This document shows, one piece after another, positions 1-9,516 of a DNA stretch of 64,000 nt; the stretch's first letter is position 1; each line of letters starts with the position of its first letter. A program made the translations under genes and the position numbers. This stretch comes from Rhodospirillales bacterium (GTDB taxonomy: Bacteria > Pseudomonadota > Alphaproteobacteria > Micavibrionales > Micavibrionaceae): contig CP060238.1 of NCBI GenBank assembly GCA_023898765.1, positions 1,426,001 to 1,490,000 on the forward strand, written 5' to 3'. Below the pieces are notes generated by a model. It was not told the DNA's origin. It did not search any database and saw only the letters and a program-made list of their open reading frames with translations.

Positions 1-2027
<2,027 letters not shown>

Positions 2028-2035
2028 TCATAAAA

Positions 2036-2070
2036 CAAAAAAGGGGAAAGGCCAGCCTCTCCCCTTTTTG
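2036..2070 (-). terminator. Hairpin terminator between rpmA and obgE
   Basis: A stem pairing AAAAGGGGA with TCCCCTTTT surrounds a short loop containing a second GGCC pairing, and is followed on the minus strand by a T-rich run. The symmetrical A/T flanks mean it could act in either direction. It sits just after the rpmA stop codon, so it probably ends or attenuates the rplU-rpmA transcript. Confidence 0.65.
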
Positions 2071-2089
2071 AAATCTGTTACGGTATGGG

Positions 2090-2371
2090 CTATTCGGCGG
2101 CGCGGGCGCTCATGTCGTTCGCCGGGACGATATTGACCATGGATTTTCCGCCGCGCCCTTTGGAGAACAGGACTTTTCCATCGACCAGCGCAAAAATCGT
2201 GTGGTCTTTTCCCAGTCCCACGTTGCGGCCTGTGGCGTATTTCGTGCCGCGCTGACGGATGATAATATTGCCGGCCAGAACTTCTTCGCCGCCGTATTTT
2301 TTCACGCCAAGACGGCGCCCTGCCGAATCACGACCGTTTCTTGAACTTCCGCCTGCTTTTTTATGTGCCAT
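2090..2371 (-). CDS. rpmA: 50S ribosomal protein L27
   Basis: L27 binds near the peptidyl-transferase centre of the large ribosomal subunit. The 93-residue protein starts directly with [16 protein letters not shown], the mature form without the N-terminal extension that is cleaved in Firmicutes, and contains the conserved [19 protein letters not shown] and [15 protein letters not shown]. Its length is normal for the family. It follows rplU by 53 bases in the standard rplU-rpmA pair and should be made from the promoter upstream of rplU. Confidence 0.98.
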   Translation of the reverse strand: MAHKKAGGSSRNGRDSAGRRLGVKKYGGEEVLAGNIIIRQRGTKYATGRNVGLGKDHTIFALVDGKVLFSKGRGGKSMVNIVPANDMSARAAE

Positions 2372-2424
2372 TTTTTGTCCTCCAGAGTTTTCTTATTCTT
2401 TATAAATTCTTATAGTTTCGAGTT

Positions 2425-2742
2425 TTACGCGGCCGTTTTGACGTCCGTGATTTCCAGAACCGTCAGGTCCTGGCGGTGGCCTTGCGTCCGGCGGTAGTTT
2501 TGACGGCGTTTCTTCTTGAAAACCGTCACTTTCGGGCCGCGCGTATGCTCGACGACCTTTGCGCTGACTTTTGCGCCGGAAACGGCAGGGCCGCCGACTT
2601 TGGTGCTTTTGCCGTCCGAAACGGCCAGAACATCGTCCAGATTGACGCTTGCGCCTTCCTTGACGTCCAGTTTTTCGACTTTAATCCGGTCGTTTTTGCT
2701 GACCTTGTACTGTTTTCCGCCCGTGCGAATGACTGCAAACAT
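2425..2742 (-). CDS. rplU: 50S ribosomal protein L21
   Basis: L21 binds 23S rRNA in the large ribosomal subunit. The 105-residue protein begins [14 protein letters not shown], the family signature, and holds the [15 protein letters not shown] basic segment near the C-terminus that contacts rRNA. It is the first gene of the minus-strand rplU-rpmA unit, with a strong promoter about 45-70 bases upstream and a GAAGGG ribosome-binding site before the ATG. The divergent neighbour on the plus strand is a small unknown gene. Confidence 0.97.
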   Translation of the reverse strand: MFAVIRTGGKQYKVSKNDRIKVEKLDVKEGASVNLDDVLAVSDGKSTKVGGPAVSGAKVSAKVVEHTRGPKVTVFKKKRRQNYRRTQGHRQDLTVLEITDVKTAA

Positions 2743-2784
2743 GTCTCAACCCTTCAGTAATCCTTGTTTTTCGAAGAGGTGCAC

Positions 2785-2812
2785 TATATACAAGAAGAGG
2801 CTTTTTTGTCAA
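2785..2812 (-). promoter_or_regulatory. Sigma-70 type promoter for rplU-rpmA
   Basis: Read on the minus strand, a perfect -35 hexamer TTGACA (2812-2807) is followed after 16 bases by TATATA (2790-2785). It lies in the 115-base divergent gap before rplU, as expected for a strong ribosomal-protein promoter. Transcription should start near 2778. Confidence 0.7.
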
Positions 2813-2857
2813 GGAAAAGACGACTCCGCAGCCCAAAAAACCGGAAAGGACAAAGAG

Positions 2858-3247
2858 ATGAATCAGGAAGAAACAGGCGACGTTCTTGAGCCCGTTGACG
2901 GGAAGTTTATCTTTCAGGTCGACAGGCATATGCGGGTGCGTTTTAACTCCGACGGGTGGGTGGAAGAAATCGGCCGCGGCGGAAATACGGATCCGATGGG
3001 GACCATTTTACAGGGAAAGCCGGGGACGAAGCTGGATGACGTGTATGCGCGCCGCTATTACGATTTATACGCCCGGGCCATCCTTCTGGACGTTCATCCG
3101 CAGAAAAACTCCACCGACAAGGGCGGGTGCGAGGGGTTGATCCTGTTCAGGGATCTGGAGCCGGGCAGCGGCCTTTATGAGCGCGTGAGCAAAGTCATCG
3201 CGGTTGCGAACCACCATTTCAAGATGGACGTAAAGCCTTTGGTATAG
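2858..3247 (+). CDS. Hypothetical protein, 129 residues
   Basis: I do not recognise this gene. The ATG at 2858 follows GGAAAGGAC, a usable ribosome-binding site; an in-frame extension further upstream runs through the rplU promoter and is unlikely to be translated. The protein is soluble and acidic, with no signal peptide or membrane segment. It has an N-terminal stretch around DGKFIFQVDRHMRVRFNSDG, a middle segment DDVYARRYYDLYARAIL and a GLILFRDLEPGSGLYERV segment. The alternation of short beta-like strands with a central helix could fit a PAS-like sensor fold, but that is only an impression. It stands alone, divergent from rplU and convergent with tRNA-Ser. Confidence 0.6.
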   Translation: MNQEETGDVLEPVDGKFIFQVDRHMRVRFNSDGWVEEIGRGGNTDPMGTILQGKPGTKLDDVYARRYYDLYARAILLDVHPQKNSTDKGGCEGLILFRDLEPGSGLYERVSKVIAVANHHFKMDVKPLV

Positions 3248-3290
3248 AGGGCAGACGGGGCCCGCCACCCGAAGCTCGAAGAGCGCAGGA

Positions 3291-3384
3291 TGGCGGAGCC
3301 GGAGGGATTCGAACCCTCGATACGGGTATAAGCCCGTATAACGGTTTAGCAAACCGCCGCCTTCAGCCTCTCGGCCACGACTCC
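3291..3384 (-). tRNA. tRNA-Ser(GCU)
   Basis: Read on the minus strand, the molecule has a 7-bp acceptor stem GGAGTCG/CGGCTCC with one T-G pair, an anticodon loop TTGCTAA giving anticodon GCU (reads AGC and AGU), a long variable arm (ACGGGCTTATACCCGT) typical of class II serine tRNAs, and the T-loop GGTTCGAATCC. The 3' CCA is encoded in the DNA. Length is 94 bases. Confidence 0.96.
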
Positions 3385-3420
3385 GTCGGATTTATGAGTT
3401 ACCAGTTGTCGGGGATCAGT

Positions 3421-4023
3421 TCAAGCCAAATACCGCGTCAGATATTTTCCCCAGTCCTCAATCTGTGAAATATCGGGATAATCGCCGATATAATGCAGGC
3501 TCCAGCCGGTTTTGCTGGTCCTGTCGCGGTAGATGCGGGCGAAGATATAGGCGGCCGAATCCTTGCCGTCTTCCTCGGCGATATTGGCCTTGAACAGCTC
3601 TTCATGGGTCATGGAATCGACGATGCGGACGAAAGGGTTTGGAATTTCGCCAAAGACGTGATTGCTGCGGATTTCCACAAGAAAAACAATATGGTGGGCA
3701 TCGTCCGGCAGGCCGGCCAGTTCGACGGTGATGAATTCGTCTTCTTCGTCGCCTTCGCCGGTCATGTCGTCGCCGCTGTGGTAAATGGCGCCGCTCTGGT
3801 CCATGGAGTCCTGCGCTTCGGCGCCGACGAAATCGATATATTCCTTGTATTCGTCGAAAACGAAGCAGGTGATGTCCAGATCATATTGCTGGTTGTCGCC
3901 TTTCAGGCGGTCCATCATGCTCGTTTTTCCGCGCGGGTCCCAGCTTAATCCCGCGACAACGCGCTCGCGGGATTTGGCCGTGTAAAGGAGGGGAATACTT
4001 TGGCCTTCGGCAAGTTCTGTCAT
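3421..4023 (-). CDS. TerD-family (tellurium resistance-like) protein
   Basis: The 200-residue protein matches the TerD/CABP fold, a calcium-binding beta-sandwich seen in tellurite and stress resistance clusters. Visible landmarks are GLSWDPRGK near residue 25, DLDITCFVFDEYKEY near 49, HSGDDMTGEGDEEDEFITV near 82 with a run of acidic residues that would bind calcium, and AGLPDDAHHIVFLV after it. No other ter genes are nearby, so a specific tellurite role cannot be claimed. It ends a likely minus-strand operon with the 2-TM, DUF4177 and YgjP-like genes, 24 bases after its neighbour. A general stress or envelope role is the inference. Confidence 0.82.
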   Translation of the reverse strand: MTELAEGQSIPLLYTAKSRERVVAGLSWDPRGKTSMMDRLKGDNQQYDLDITCFVFDEYKEYIDFVGAEAQDSMDQSGAIYHSGDDMTGEGDEEDEFITVELAGLPDDAHHIVFLVEIRSNHVFGEIPNPFVRIVDSMTHEELFKANIAEEDGKDSAAYIFARIYRDRTSKTGWSLHYIGDYPDISQIEDWGKYLTRYLA

Positions 4024-4047
4024 GTTTTGATCCCAGTCTCTTGTTTT

Positions 4048-4263
4048 TTAATCCAGGTAGTTTTTATCTTTGAGGTCCTTTTTGGAGCCAAAATCGTGCC
4101 CGACAACCATTAAAAATCCGCTAAGCACAAAAACGATCGCAAGGGTTCCGAGCGCTTTCAGGAAATTGTCCCAGTCGATGAGGTCGAACCACATCTGCGC
4201 AATGGTCAGAGCGGCGGCCAGAAGGACGGAGCCGATCAGGGTTCCCAGAAGGTATTTATGCAT
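4048..4263 (-). CDS. Small two-helix membrane protein
   Basis: I do not recognise a family. The 71-residue protein has two predicted membrane helices, at residues 5-25 (LLGTLIGSVLLAAALTIAQ) and 35-58 (LGTLAIVFVLSGFLMVVG), and a short charged C-terminus KKDLKDKNYLD. The ATG at 4263 overlaps the end of the DUF4177 gene by 8 bases, which suggests coupled translation and favours this start over an upstream in-frame one at 4302. It probably forms a small module with its DUF4177 neighbour and the terD-like gene. Confidence 0.65.
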   Translation of the reverse strand: MHKYLLGTLIGSVLLAAALTIAQMWFDLIDWDNFLKALGTLAIVFVLSGFLMVVGHDFGSKKDLKDKNYLD

Positions 4264-4486
4264 TTTTTCTCTCCCGCTTGAGGACGACCAGAAAGGCTTC
4301 ACGGCTAAAGAACAGGAGCATCCGGCGGATTTCGCGCTCCATTGTCACCACTTCCCACCCTTCCGCGCCATTGGCGTTCAGGAAGTCCGAAAATTTCAGC
4401 GGGTCGACTTTGGACCCACCCAGAAACAGGGACCCCAGCATGCTTTCGCGGTAGATGATGACCTTGTATTCGAATATCTTGCTCAT
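4256..4486 (-). CDS. DUF4177-like small protein
   Basis: The 76-residue protein has the pattern of DUF4177: FEYKVIIY at the start, then FSDFLNANGAEGWEVVTM and FLVVLKRE at the end. The family is small, alpha-beta, of unknown function, and found near membrane proteins. There is no signal peptide. It overlaps the two-helix gene by 8 bases and lies 62 bases after the YgjP-like gene on the same strand. The family call rests on the NANGAEGWEVV-type core and not on a search. Confidence 0.7.
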   Translation of the reverse strand: MSKIFEYKVIIYRESMLGSLFLGGSKVDPLKFSDFLNANGAEGWEVVTMEREIRRMLLFFSREAFLVVLKRERKNA

Positions 4487-4548
4487 GCCTTAGAAAATAA
4501 AGGGATTCTGCGCAAGGCGCAAGGGACGCCTTTAAAGCGGGCCGCTTT

Positions 4549-5388
4549 TCAGCTTTCGATCCCGAAGCGCATCAGGTCATGGCCGTTTGTGTGCATCCAG
4601 CCTTTGCCCTGGGCGTAATCGTCGCAAAGCTCTTCGCAAACGGCCCAGAAGTTGCGGCTGTGGTCCATATAGACCAAATGCGCCACTTCATGCGCAACAA
4701 CATAATCCATAGCCTCTGGCGGCGCGAATATCAGGCGCCATGAGAAGGACAGGCGGCCGTCCTCTGAACAGCTTCCCCAGCGGCTGACCGTATCGCGGAC
4801 GCTCAGATGCGCAATCTTTTTATCCAGCCTGTCCGCTTTCTCCTGCGCCAGAAGCGAGATTTTTTTTCTGGCCTGTTCCATCAGGAAGCGGCGGATACGG
4901 CCGGCCGGGTCTTTTTTGTTCGTAATGACGATAATTTCATTCTTTTTCAACTGGATATCCGTTTTTCTTAAAGCTTTGTTGTAAAGAACGATAATGCGCC
5001 TGTCGCGCCCGAAAACGGGCAGCGTTTTGCCGTCCTGAAACGGGACGATCTTGGGAAGTTTGCTGATTTTTTCCTGAATCCAGTTTTGGTGGTCCTGCGC
5101 GAAATCGTACGCCGAGCGCAAGGAGGCGCGTTTGGGAACAACCAGATGAACGATCCGGTCCCGGTGGTTAAGCCGCAGGGCCATGCGCTTGGCGCGGGGA
5201 CTGATGCTGACTTCCAGATTTTCGGAAATGTCCGCAAAAGGATACGCCCTCAGCGCTCTTTCCTGCGCTAAAATCCTTAAATCCGCGCTGCCATGCGCTT
5301 GCCCCTGACGGGATCCGCGCCCGGCACGCAAGGGAGTAACTCTTTTTCCCATAACGTCCTCAATAAAGGCTCTAAAATCGAATGGCAT
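4549..5388 (-). CDS. YgjP-like zinc metallohydrolase (M48/SprT-like fold)
   Basis: The 279-residue protein carries the zincin motif HEVAH at about residues 233-237 with a third ligand region MDHSRNFW just after, and the family marker RWGSCSEDGRLSFSWRL before it. This is the YgjP/DUF45 family, described as UTP pyrophosphatase or metal-dependent hydrolase. The N-terminal 60 residues, including a basic RAGRGSRQGQ stretch, are less typical. It has no membrane segment. It is the first gene of the minus-strand run ygjP-like, DUF4177, 2-TM, terD-like. Its biochemical substrate in this organism is unknown. Confidence 0.88.
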   Translation of the reverse strand: MPFDFRAFIEDVMGKRVTPLRAGRGSRQGQAHGSADLRILAQERALRAYPFADISENLEVSISPRAKRMALRLNHRDRIVHLVVPKRASLRSAYDFAQDHQNWIQEKISKLPKIVPFQDGKTLPVFGRDRRIIVLYNKALRKTDIQLKKNEIIVITNKKDPAGRIRRFLMEQARKKISLLAQEKADRLDKKIAHLSVRDTVSRWGSCSEDGRLSFSWRLIFAPPEAMDYVVAHEVAHLVYMDHSRNFWAVCEELCDDYAQGKGWMHTNGHDLMRFGIES

Positions 5389-5552
5389 GACTATAATAGG
5401 GTCTTAAAATAGATGGCAAGAGACAATTGTTGATTTGTTTACATAATCAAAATATAAGAAATTTTCTTTCGAATCGGGGGTAGAAAGTTCCATGATAGGC
5501 CCGTTTTACGAAAAGGGGAATTTTATATATCTGTGCTCACCACCGGTCAATC

Positions 5553-5591
5553 CCGTCATTGCGAGGAGCCGTAGGCGATGAAGCAATCCAG
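5553..5591. repeat. Repeat family A, single arm (A1)
   Basis: CGTCATTGCGAGGAGC, followed by GATGAAGCAATCCAG, matches the left arm of family A elements at 10995, 30729 and 54751. The right arm ending in GCAATGACG is absent here, so this looks like a decayed or solo arm. It lies in the 229-base gap between the YgjP-like gene and the next minus-strand gene. The rest of the gap is AT-rich and shows nothing else I can name. Confidence 0.55.
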
Positions 5592-5617
5592 TGGCGGCAG
5601 GCAGGGCCCGCCGGATT

Positions 5618-6043
5618 TTATCCGCGTTTCAGGTGGAAGTCGATCTTTGGGGCCTGTGAATAGCGGGCCACAGCCTCCTGCTCATCCATGTGTTCTTCGT
5701 GCATGCCTGTGACGGTCAGGAAGGATTGAACGGGGGTGGCCCGGGAATCCGGATAACAGCGAAAATAGAATTTTCTTTGTGCGGGTGTTTCGGCTGCGTA
5801 GGTATAAGGGACAAACGCTCCCTCATCCGTCAGGGCCATATTAAACCCGGAATCGCCGAAAAGAATTTGCCCGTCTTCCTTACCTGCGGCTGAAAACATA
5901 AGCCACACACTTGGGTTTTCAAGCCTTTGTTCGTGCGGACGCAGGCGTGCCGTGTCAAAATCCCGCTTTCTTTTTGAGCTTTTTTTGGATTTCGGACCTT
6001 CTTTTTGTCCTGGAATTTTTGGGCAAAACTGTTTTTTAAGCAT
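5618..6043 (-). CDS. Hypothetical protein, 141 residues
   Basis: No family recognised. The ATG at 6043 follows AGGTTGAAGAG; an in-frame TTG at 6052 is less likely. The first 50 residues are very basic (GQKEGPKSKKSSKRKRD), and the rest is a soluble segment with HEQRLENPSVWLMFSAAGK, GDSGFNMALTDEGAFVPY and MHEEHMDEQEAV. It has no signal peptide or membrane helix. It sits alone on the minus strand between ruvX and a family A repeat arm. The basic head may bind nucleic acid, but this is a guess from composition only. Confidence 0.5.
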   Translation of the reverse strand: MLKKQFCPKIPGQKEGPKSKKSSKRKRDFDTARLRPHEQRLENPSVWLMFSAAGKEDGQILFGDSGFNMALTDEGAFVPYTYAAETPAQRKFYFRCYPDSRATPVQSFLTVTGMHEEHMDEQEAVARYSQAPKIDFHLKRG

Positions 6044-6111
6044 ACTCTTCAACCTGTTTAACGTATCGACATGGACGAATTGGACATAACAAATATCTTA
6101 TCGTAAGTCAA

Positions 6112-6624
6112 TCATGTTGACGGGACCAGATAATCCAGCGCTCCTTGCAGGATGACCTGGGCGGCGAGTTTATCGGTAAGGCCGGAGGCTTTTGCGCCGC
6201 GTCTGGATTTTTTGCCTATATCCACACGGCTTTCCACAAAACGGTCCACAGAAGCTGTGGATAAACGCTCATCCCATAAAGCGATCCACAGCTCTGTCCC
6301 CGGCTTTGTCCCCAGCTCCTGTGGATAATTTTGCATTTCATCGATAAAAGAACGGACGCGCTCACAGGCAGGGCCGGTGCTTCCGTCCATATGGACGGGC
6401 CATCCGAAGACAAAACCGCCGACCTCGAATTCCCGCACGATCCTGCCGAGCGCTTCCATATCCCTGGCGAATTTCGTTCGTTTGATCGTCTCAAGCGGGG
6501 TCGCGAGCGTCTGGCTCTCGTTGCTCAACGCCAGCCCGATCGTCTTCGCGCCCAGATCCACGCCCAAAAGACGTGAATTTTTGGGCCGCTGCGCTGCTAT
6601 ATCCTTGAGATTTCCGATGATCAT
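6112..6624 (-). CDS. ruvX: RuvX/YqgF RNase H-fold nuclease
   Basis: RuvX (YqgF) is a cytoplasmic RNase H-fold nuclease proposed as a Holliday junction resolvase and linked to pre-16S rRNA processing. The 170-residue protein has the acidic core LLGVDLGAKTIGLALSN near residue 19, FVFGWPVHMDGSTGPAC near 92 and the late acidic region LWDERLSTASVDRF. It is divergent from gatC with only 53 bases between starts. The gap holds three copies of a TTGTAAC motif that may control both genes. Confidence 0.95.
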   Translation of the reverse strand: MIIGNLKDIAAQRPKNSRLLGVDLGAKTIGLALSNESQTLATPLETIKRTKFARDMEALGRIVREFEVGGFVFGWPVHMDGSTGPACERVRSFIDEMQNYPQELGTKPGTELWIALWDERLSTASVDRFVESRVDIGKKSRRGAKASGLTDKLAAQVILQGALDYLVPST

Positions 6625-6625
6625 G

Positions 6626-6667
6626 GTTACAACTCTCTTTTGTAACGCGAAACCAAAGGCTTGTAAC
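6626..6667. promoter_or_regulatory. Three TTGTAAC motifs between ruvX and gatC
   Basis: GTTACAA at 6626-6632 and TTGTAAC at 6640-6646 form an inverted pair with 7 bases between them. A third TTGTAAC at 6661-6667 repeats the second at a distance of 21 bases, two helical turns. The arrangement could be an operator shared by the divergent ruvX and gatC genes, but a chance origin in 53 bases cannot be excluded. Confidence 0.3.
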
Positions 6668-6677
6668 CCGTAAAATC

Positions 6678-6959
6678 ATGGATATTAAAACCGTTAAGAA
6701 AGTGGCCTCTCTCGCCCGTCTCAAAATGAGCGAAGAAGAGCTGGAAAGATACAAACCCCAACTGGAAAACATCCTGAAATTTGTGGAGCAGCTGGGTGAA
6801 GTGGACACGGACAATGTCGAGCCGCTGGCCAATGTGGTGGATATCAGACTGCGCCTGCGCGAGGATGACGTGACGGACGGCGGTATTGCCAAGGACGTGC
6901 TGGCCAATGCGCCGGAAGAACTGGAAGACTTTTTTGCGGTACCGAAGGTGGTGGAGTGA
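6678..6959 (+). CDS. gatC: Glutamyl/aspartyl-tRNA amidotransferase subunit C
   Basis: GatC stabilises the GatA-GatB complex that converts Glu-tRNA(Gln) and Asp-tRNA(Asn) to the amide forms. The 93-residue protein has the usual KKVASLARLKMSEEELERY head, the VEQLGEVDTDNVEPLANVVD core and LRLREDDVTDGG. Normal bacterial GatC is about 95-100 residues. It should be followed directly by gatA, but here a GxxExxY gene of 384 bases intervenes. No clear ribosome-binding site precedes the ATG, so leaderless or weak initiation is possible. Confidence 0.95.
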   Translation: MDIKTVKKVASLARLKMSEEELERYKPQLENILKFVEQLGEVDTDNVEPLANVVDIRLRLREDDVTDGGIAKDVLANAPEELEDFFAVPKVVE

Positions 6960-6963
6960 GTTT

Positions 6964-6983
6964 AACCACTAAGAACACTAAGA
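6964..6983. repeat. Family C left arm before the GxxExxY gene
   Basis: AACCACTAAGAACACTAAG pairs imperfectly with the inverted copy at 7375-7403 (CTCTTAGTGGTC...CCTTAGTGGT). The arm starts 4 bases after the gatC stop and ends 6 bases before the start of the inserted gene, so arms and cargo together fill the whole gatC-gatA gap. Confidence 0.6.
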
Positions 6984-6989
6984 TTTGTA

Positions 6990-7373
6990 ATGCTCGCAAA
7001 AGAGAACGAAACAGATATTTCACGAATGGTTGTGGATTGTGCGTACAAGGTCCACACGGCTCTCGGTCCCGGACTTTTGGAGCATGCTTATGAGGAATGC
7101 CTTGCTTTTGAATTTATGAAAAGGAATCTGGTTTTTGAAAAACAAAAAACACTTCCCGTTCTGTACGAAGACGTTAAGATTGAGGCAGGATACAGGCTGG
7201 ACTTTTTGGTTGAAGAGAGCTTGATTGTAGAATTGAAAAGCGTTGAAAAACTGATACCGATTCATGAGGCGCAAATTCTGACATATTTAAAACTTTCCCG
7301 CATTAAAACGGGACTTTTGATTAATTTTAATACGAGGCTTATTAAAGACGGTATCCGACGATTTTCTCTTTAA
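6990..7373 (+). CDS. GxxExxY family protein (PD-(D/E)XK-like)
   Basis: The 127-residue protein contains the naming motif GLLEHAY near residue 28 in GPGLLEHAYEECLAFE, and a likely PD-(D/E)XK nuclease-fold core YRLDFLVEESLIVELKS near residue 70, with D and ExK placed as in that fold. GxxExxY proteins are common in diverse bacteria, often as single genes between unrelated neighbours; their function is not established. Codon use and AT content look lower in GC than gatC and gatA, which fits recent transfer. The gene is embedded between gatC and gatA and is flanked by inverted family C repeat arms. Confidence 0.85.
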   Translation: MLAKENETDISRMVVDCAYKVHTALGPGLLEHAYEECLAFEFMKRNLVFEKQKTLPVLYEDVKIEAGYRLDFLVEESLIVELKSVEKLIPIHEAQILTYLKLSRIKTGLLINFNTRLIKDGIRRFSL

Positions 7374-7374
7374 A

Positions 7375-7403
7375 CTCTTAGTGGTCTTTGTGACCTTAGT
7401 GGT
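7375..7403. repeat. Family C right arm after the GxxExxY gene
   Basis: CTCTTAGTGGTC followed by TTTGTGACCTTAGTGGT starts 2 bases after the stop of the GxxExxY gene and ends 7 bases before the gatA ATG. It is the inverted partner of 6964-6983 with a few mismatches and one extra unit. It also supplies the leader of gatA. Confidence 0.6.
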
Positions 7404-7409
7404 AAAAAA

Positions 7410-8891
7410 ATGAATTTAACAAACCTGACGCTGGCGGACGCTCTCAAAGGGCTTGAAAACAAGGATTTCTCTTCCGTTGAAATTACGAAGGCGCATCTGG
7501 ACGCGATGGAAGCCGCAAGGCATTTGAACGCCTATATCACGGAAACGCCGGAAATCGCCCTCAGGCAGGCCGAAGAAAGCGATACCCGCCGTGCCAAAGG
7601 CGAAGCGGGGCCGCTGGACGGCGCGCCCATTGCCGTTAAAGATCTTTTTTGCACGAAAGGCGTTCAAACGACGGCCGCCAGCCATATTCTGGAAGGGTTT
7701 ACCCCCGGATATGAATCCACTGTCACCCAAAAACTTTTCGCAGACGGGGCTGTCATGCTGGGCAAAACCAATCTGGATGAATTCGCGATGGGCTCTGCAA
7801 ATACGACATCCTATTTCGGCAATGTGATTAGTCCGTGGAAACGCAAGGACGGCGCGGATCTTGTACCCGGCGGGTCTTCCGGCGGGTCGGCGGCGGCTGT
7901 TTCGGCCCGTTTGGCGCTGGTTGCCACAGGGACGGATACGGGCGGCTCTATCCGTCAGCCCGCCAGTTTTACAGGGATTGCAGGAATTAAGCCTACCTAT
8001 GGGCGCTGCTCCCGCTGGGGCATTGTGGCTTTTGCGTCCTCTCTCGATCAGGCGGGCGCGTTTGGCCGTACGGTGGAGGATGCGGCCCTTTTGCTCAAAT
8101 CGATGTCGGGTTTTGACCCAAAGGATTCCACAAGCGCTGAAAAAGACGTACCGGATTTTGCGGCGGCCCTGACGGGTGATGTCAGGGGCCTGAAGGTTGG
8201 TATTCCCAAAGAATACCGCGTGGACGGGATGCCGGAAGAAATCGAAAAGCTCTGGCAGCAGGGAATCGACTGGCTTAAAGAGGGCGGCGCGGAGATTGTG
8301 GATGTCTCTTTGCCTCACACGAAATATGCGCTTCCGACTTATTATATTATTGCGCCGGCGGAATGCTCCTCAAATCTCGCCCGGTATGACGGGGTGCGCT
8401 ACGGTTTGCGGGTGGAGGGAAACGACCTGCGGGACACGTACGAAAACACACGCGCCAAAGGGTTCGGAGATGAGGTTAAACGCCGGATTATGATCGGCAC
8501 CTATGCCCTGTCTGCGGGGTATTACGATGCCTATTACATCAAAGCGCAGAAGGTCCGCCGTTTGATCTTCAATGACTTTCAGGCCGCTTATGAACAGTGC
8601 GATGTTTTGCTGACCCCAACCGCGCCGTCTGCGGCATTTGCCATCGGGGAAAATGAAGAAGACCCGATCAAAATGTACCTGAACGACGTTTTCACCGTGC
8701 CGGCTTCACTGGCCGGATTGCCCGGCATGTCGGTTCCTGCCGGATTATCCGCCGACGGCCTGCCGCTGGGCTTGCAGATTATCGGGCGGCCGTGGGATGA
8801 GGAAACGGTTCTGCGTGTGGGCGGCGTGATTGAAAAATCCGCAGGGTTCAGCGCTTTGCCGGAGATGCTGCAAGGCAAAATAGCGGCGTAA
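7410..8891 (+). CDS. gatA: Glutamyl/aspartyl-tRNA amidotransferase subunit A
   Basis: GatA is the amidase subunit that releases ammonia from glutamine for tRNA amidation. The 493-residue protein shows the Ser-cisSer-Lys amidase triad: Lys in PIAVKDLF near residue 78, Ser in [16 protein letters not shown] near 155, and the nucleophile Ser in [13 protein letters not shown] near 179. Length is normal. Its ATG lies directly after the right family C repeat arm, so its ribosome-binding region is partly repeat sequence. Lack of GlnRS or AsnRS in the genome cannot be judged from this window. Confidence 0.98.
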   Translation: MNLTNLTLADALKGLENKDFSSVEITKAHLDAMEAARHLNAYITETPEIALRQAEESDTRRAKGEAGPLDGAPIAVKDLFCTKGVQTTAASHILEGFTPGYESTVTQKLFADGAVMLGKTNLDEFAMGSANTTSYFGNVISPWKRKDGADLVPGGSSGGSAAAVSARLALVATGTDTGGSIRQPASFTGIAGIKPTYGRCSRWGIVAFASSLDQAGAFGRTVEDAALLLKSMSGFDPKDSTSAEKDVPDFAAALTGDVRGLKVGIPKEYRVDGMPEEIEKLWQQGIDWLKEGGAEIVDVSLPHTKYALPTYYIIAPAECSSNLARYDGVRYGLRVEGNDLRDTYENTRAKGFGDEVKRRIMIGTYALSAGYYDAYYIKAQKVRRLIFNDFQAAYEQCDVLLTPTAPSAAFAIGENEEDPIKMYLNDVFTVPASLAGLPGMSVPAGLSADGLPLGLQIIGRPWDEETVLRVGGVIEKSAGFSALPEMLQGKIAA

Positions 8892-8941
8892 GGCGCTTTC
8901 CTGTACACTTAACCTTGGAACCTTTCGAAAGGGATATGTTT

Positions 8942-9475
8942 ATGCGCTTTTTTGTTGTTTTAACGACCCTGTGCCTTCTCTCGGCTCCGGCTTTTGCCAC
9001 GCCTGTGAGCAAGGACGCGGCGAACGCCTATTATCAAAATTGCAAAAGCCAGAGCGCCGAAGGGATGAGCCGGAAAAGCCAAGACTTCATGTGCGCCTGC
9101 ACCGCCGCCAAAATGATGGATCATATGAGCGTCGAAGATGTTAAGATGATGGGGCAGCAGAATGAGAGCGGGCGCAAGGCCACCAACAAAATGATTATTC
9201 AGGTCTACGCTCCCTGCATCGAGTATCCGGCACGGGATCATTATTACAACAACTGCATTTCGGACCCGAAAACAAAGACGATGACCTCCAGTCCCAAAGC
9301 GATGTGTTCCTGCATGGCCGGGGAAATCGCGGACCATTTGAAAAATAACGCCCAGACGGTCTTCCGGGAAATTTTGACGCGCAATCCGAATATCACGGAC
9401 CCCATGGGCGCGCTGACCTCCGATTCCGAATTCCAGCAGTTCGCCCGGCGTAAACTACTTGGCTGCGTGCGCTAA
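8942..9475 (+). CDS. Secreted protein with two tandem cysteine repeats
   Basis: I do not recognise a named family. The 177-residue product starts with a signal peptide ([19 protein letters not shown], cleavage after residue 19) and should be periplasmic. The mature part has two similar units: AYYQNCKSQ...[15 protein letters not shown] and HYYNNCISD...[14 protein letters not shown], each with one Cys about 17-20 residues before a CxC pair, so disulfides are likely. A last Cys lies near the C-terminus. I chose the ATG at 8942 because AAAGGGA is 7 bases upstream and the signal peptide then starts cleanly. It lies between gatA and gatB on the same strand, a second interruption of that operon. Confidence 0.72.
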   Translation: MRFFVVLTTLCLLSAPAFATPVSKDAANAYYQNCKSQSAEGMSRKSQDFMCACTAAKMMDHMSVEDVKMMGQQNESGRKATNKMIIQVYAPCIEYPARDHYYNNCISDPKTKTMTSSPKAMCSCMAGEIADHLKNNAQTVFREILTRNPNITDPMGALTSDSEFQQFARRKLLGCVR

Positions 9476-9516
9476 AGCCGCTAAAGTCCTCCCGTTATAA
9501 AATGCGAGAGGACAAA

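Noticed and set aside
4263..4302. Earlier start for the two-helix protein
   Set aside because: The extension lies inside the DUF4177 gene; the ATG at 4263 overlaps that gene's stop in the usual coupled way.
5389..5552. AT-rich gap before the YgjP-like gene searched for RNA genes or promoters
   Set aside because: Only scattered A/T runs were seen; no -35/-10 pair with good spacing and no stable structure that I could name.
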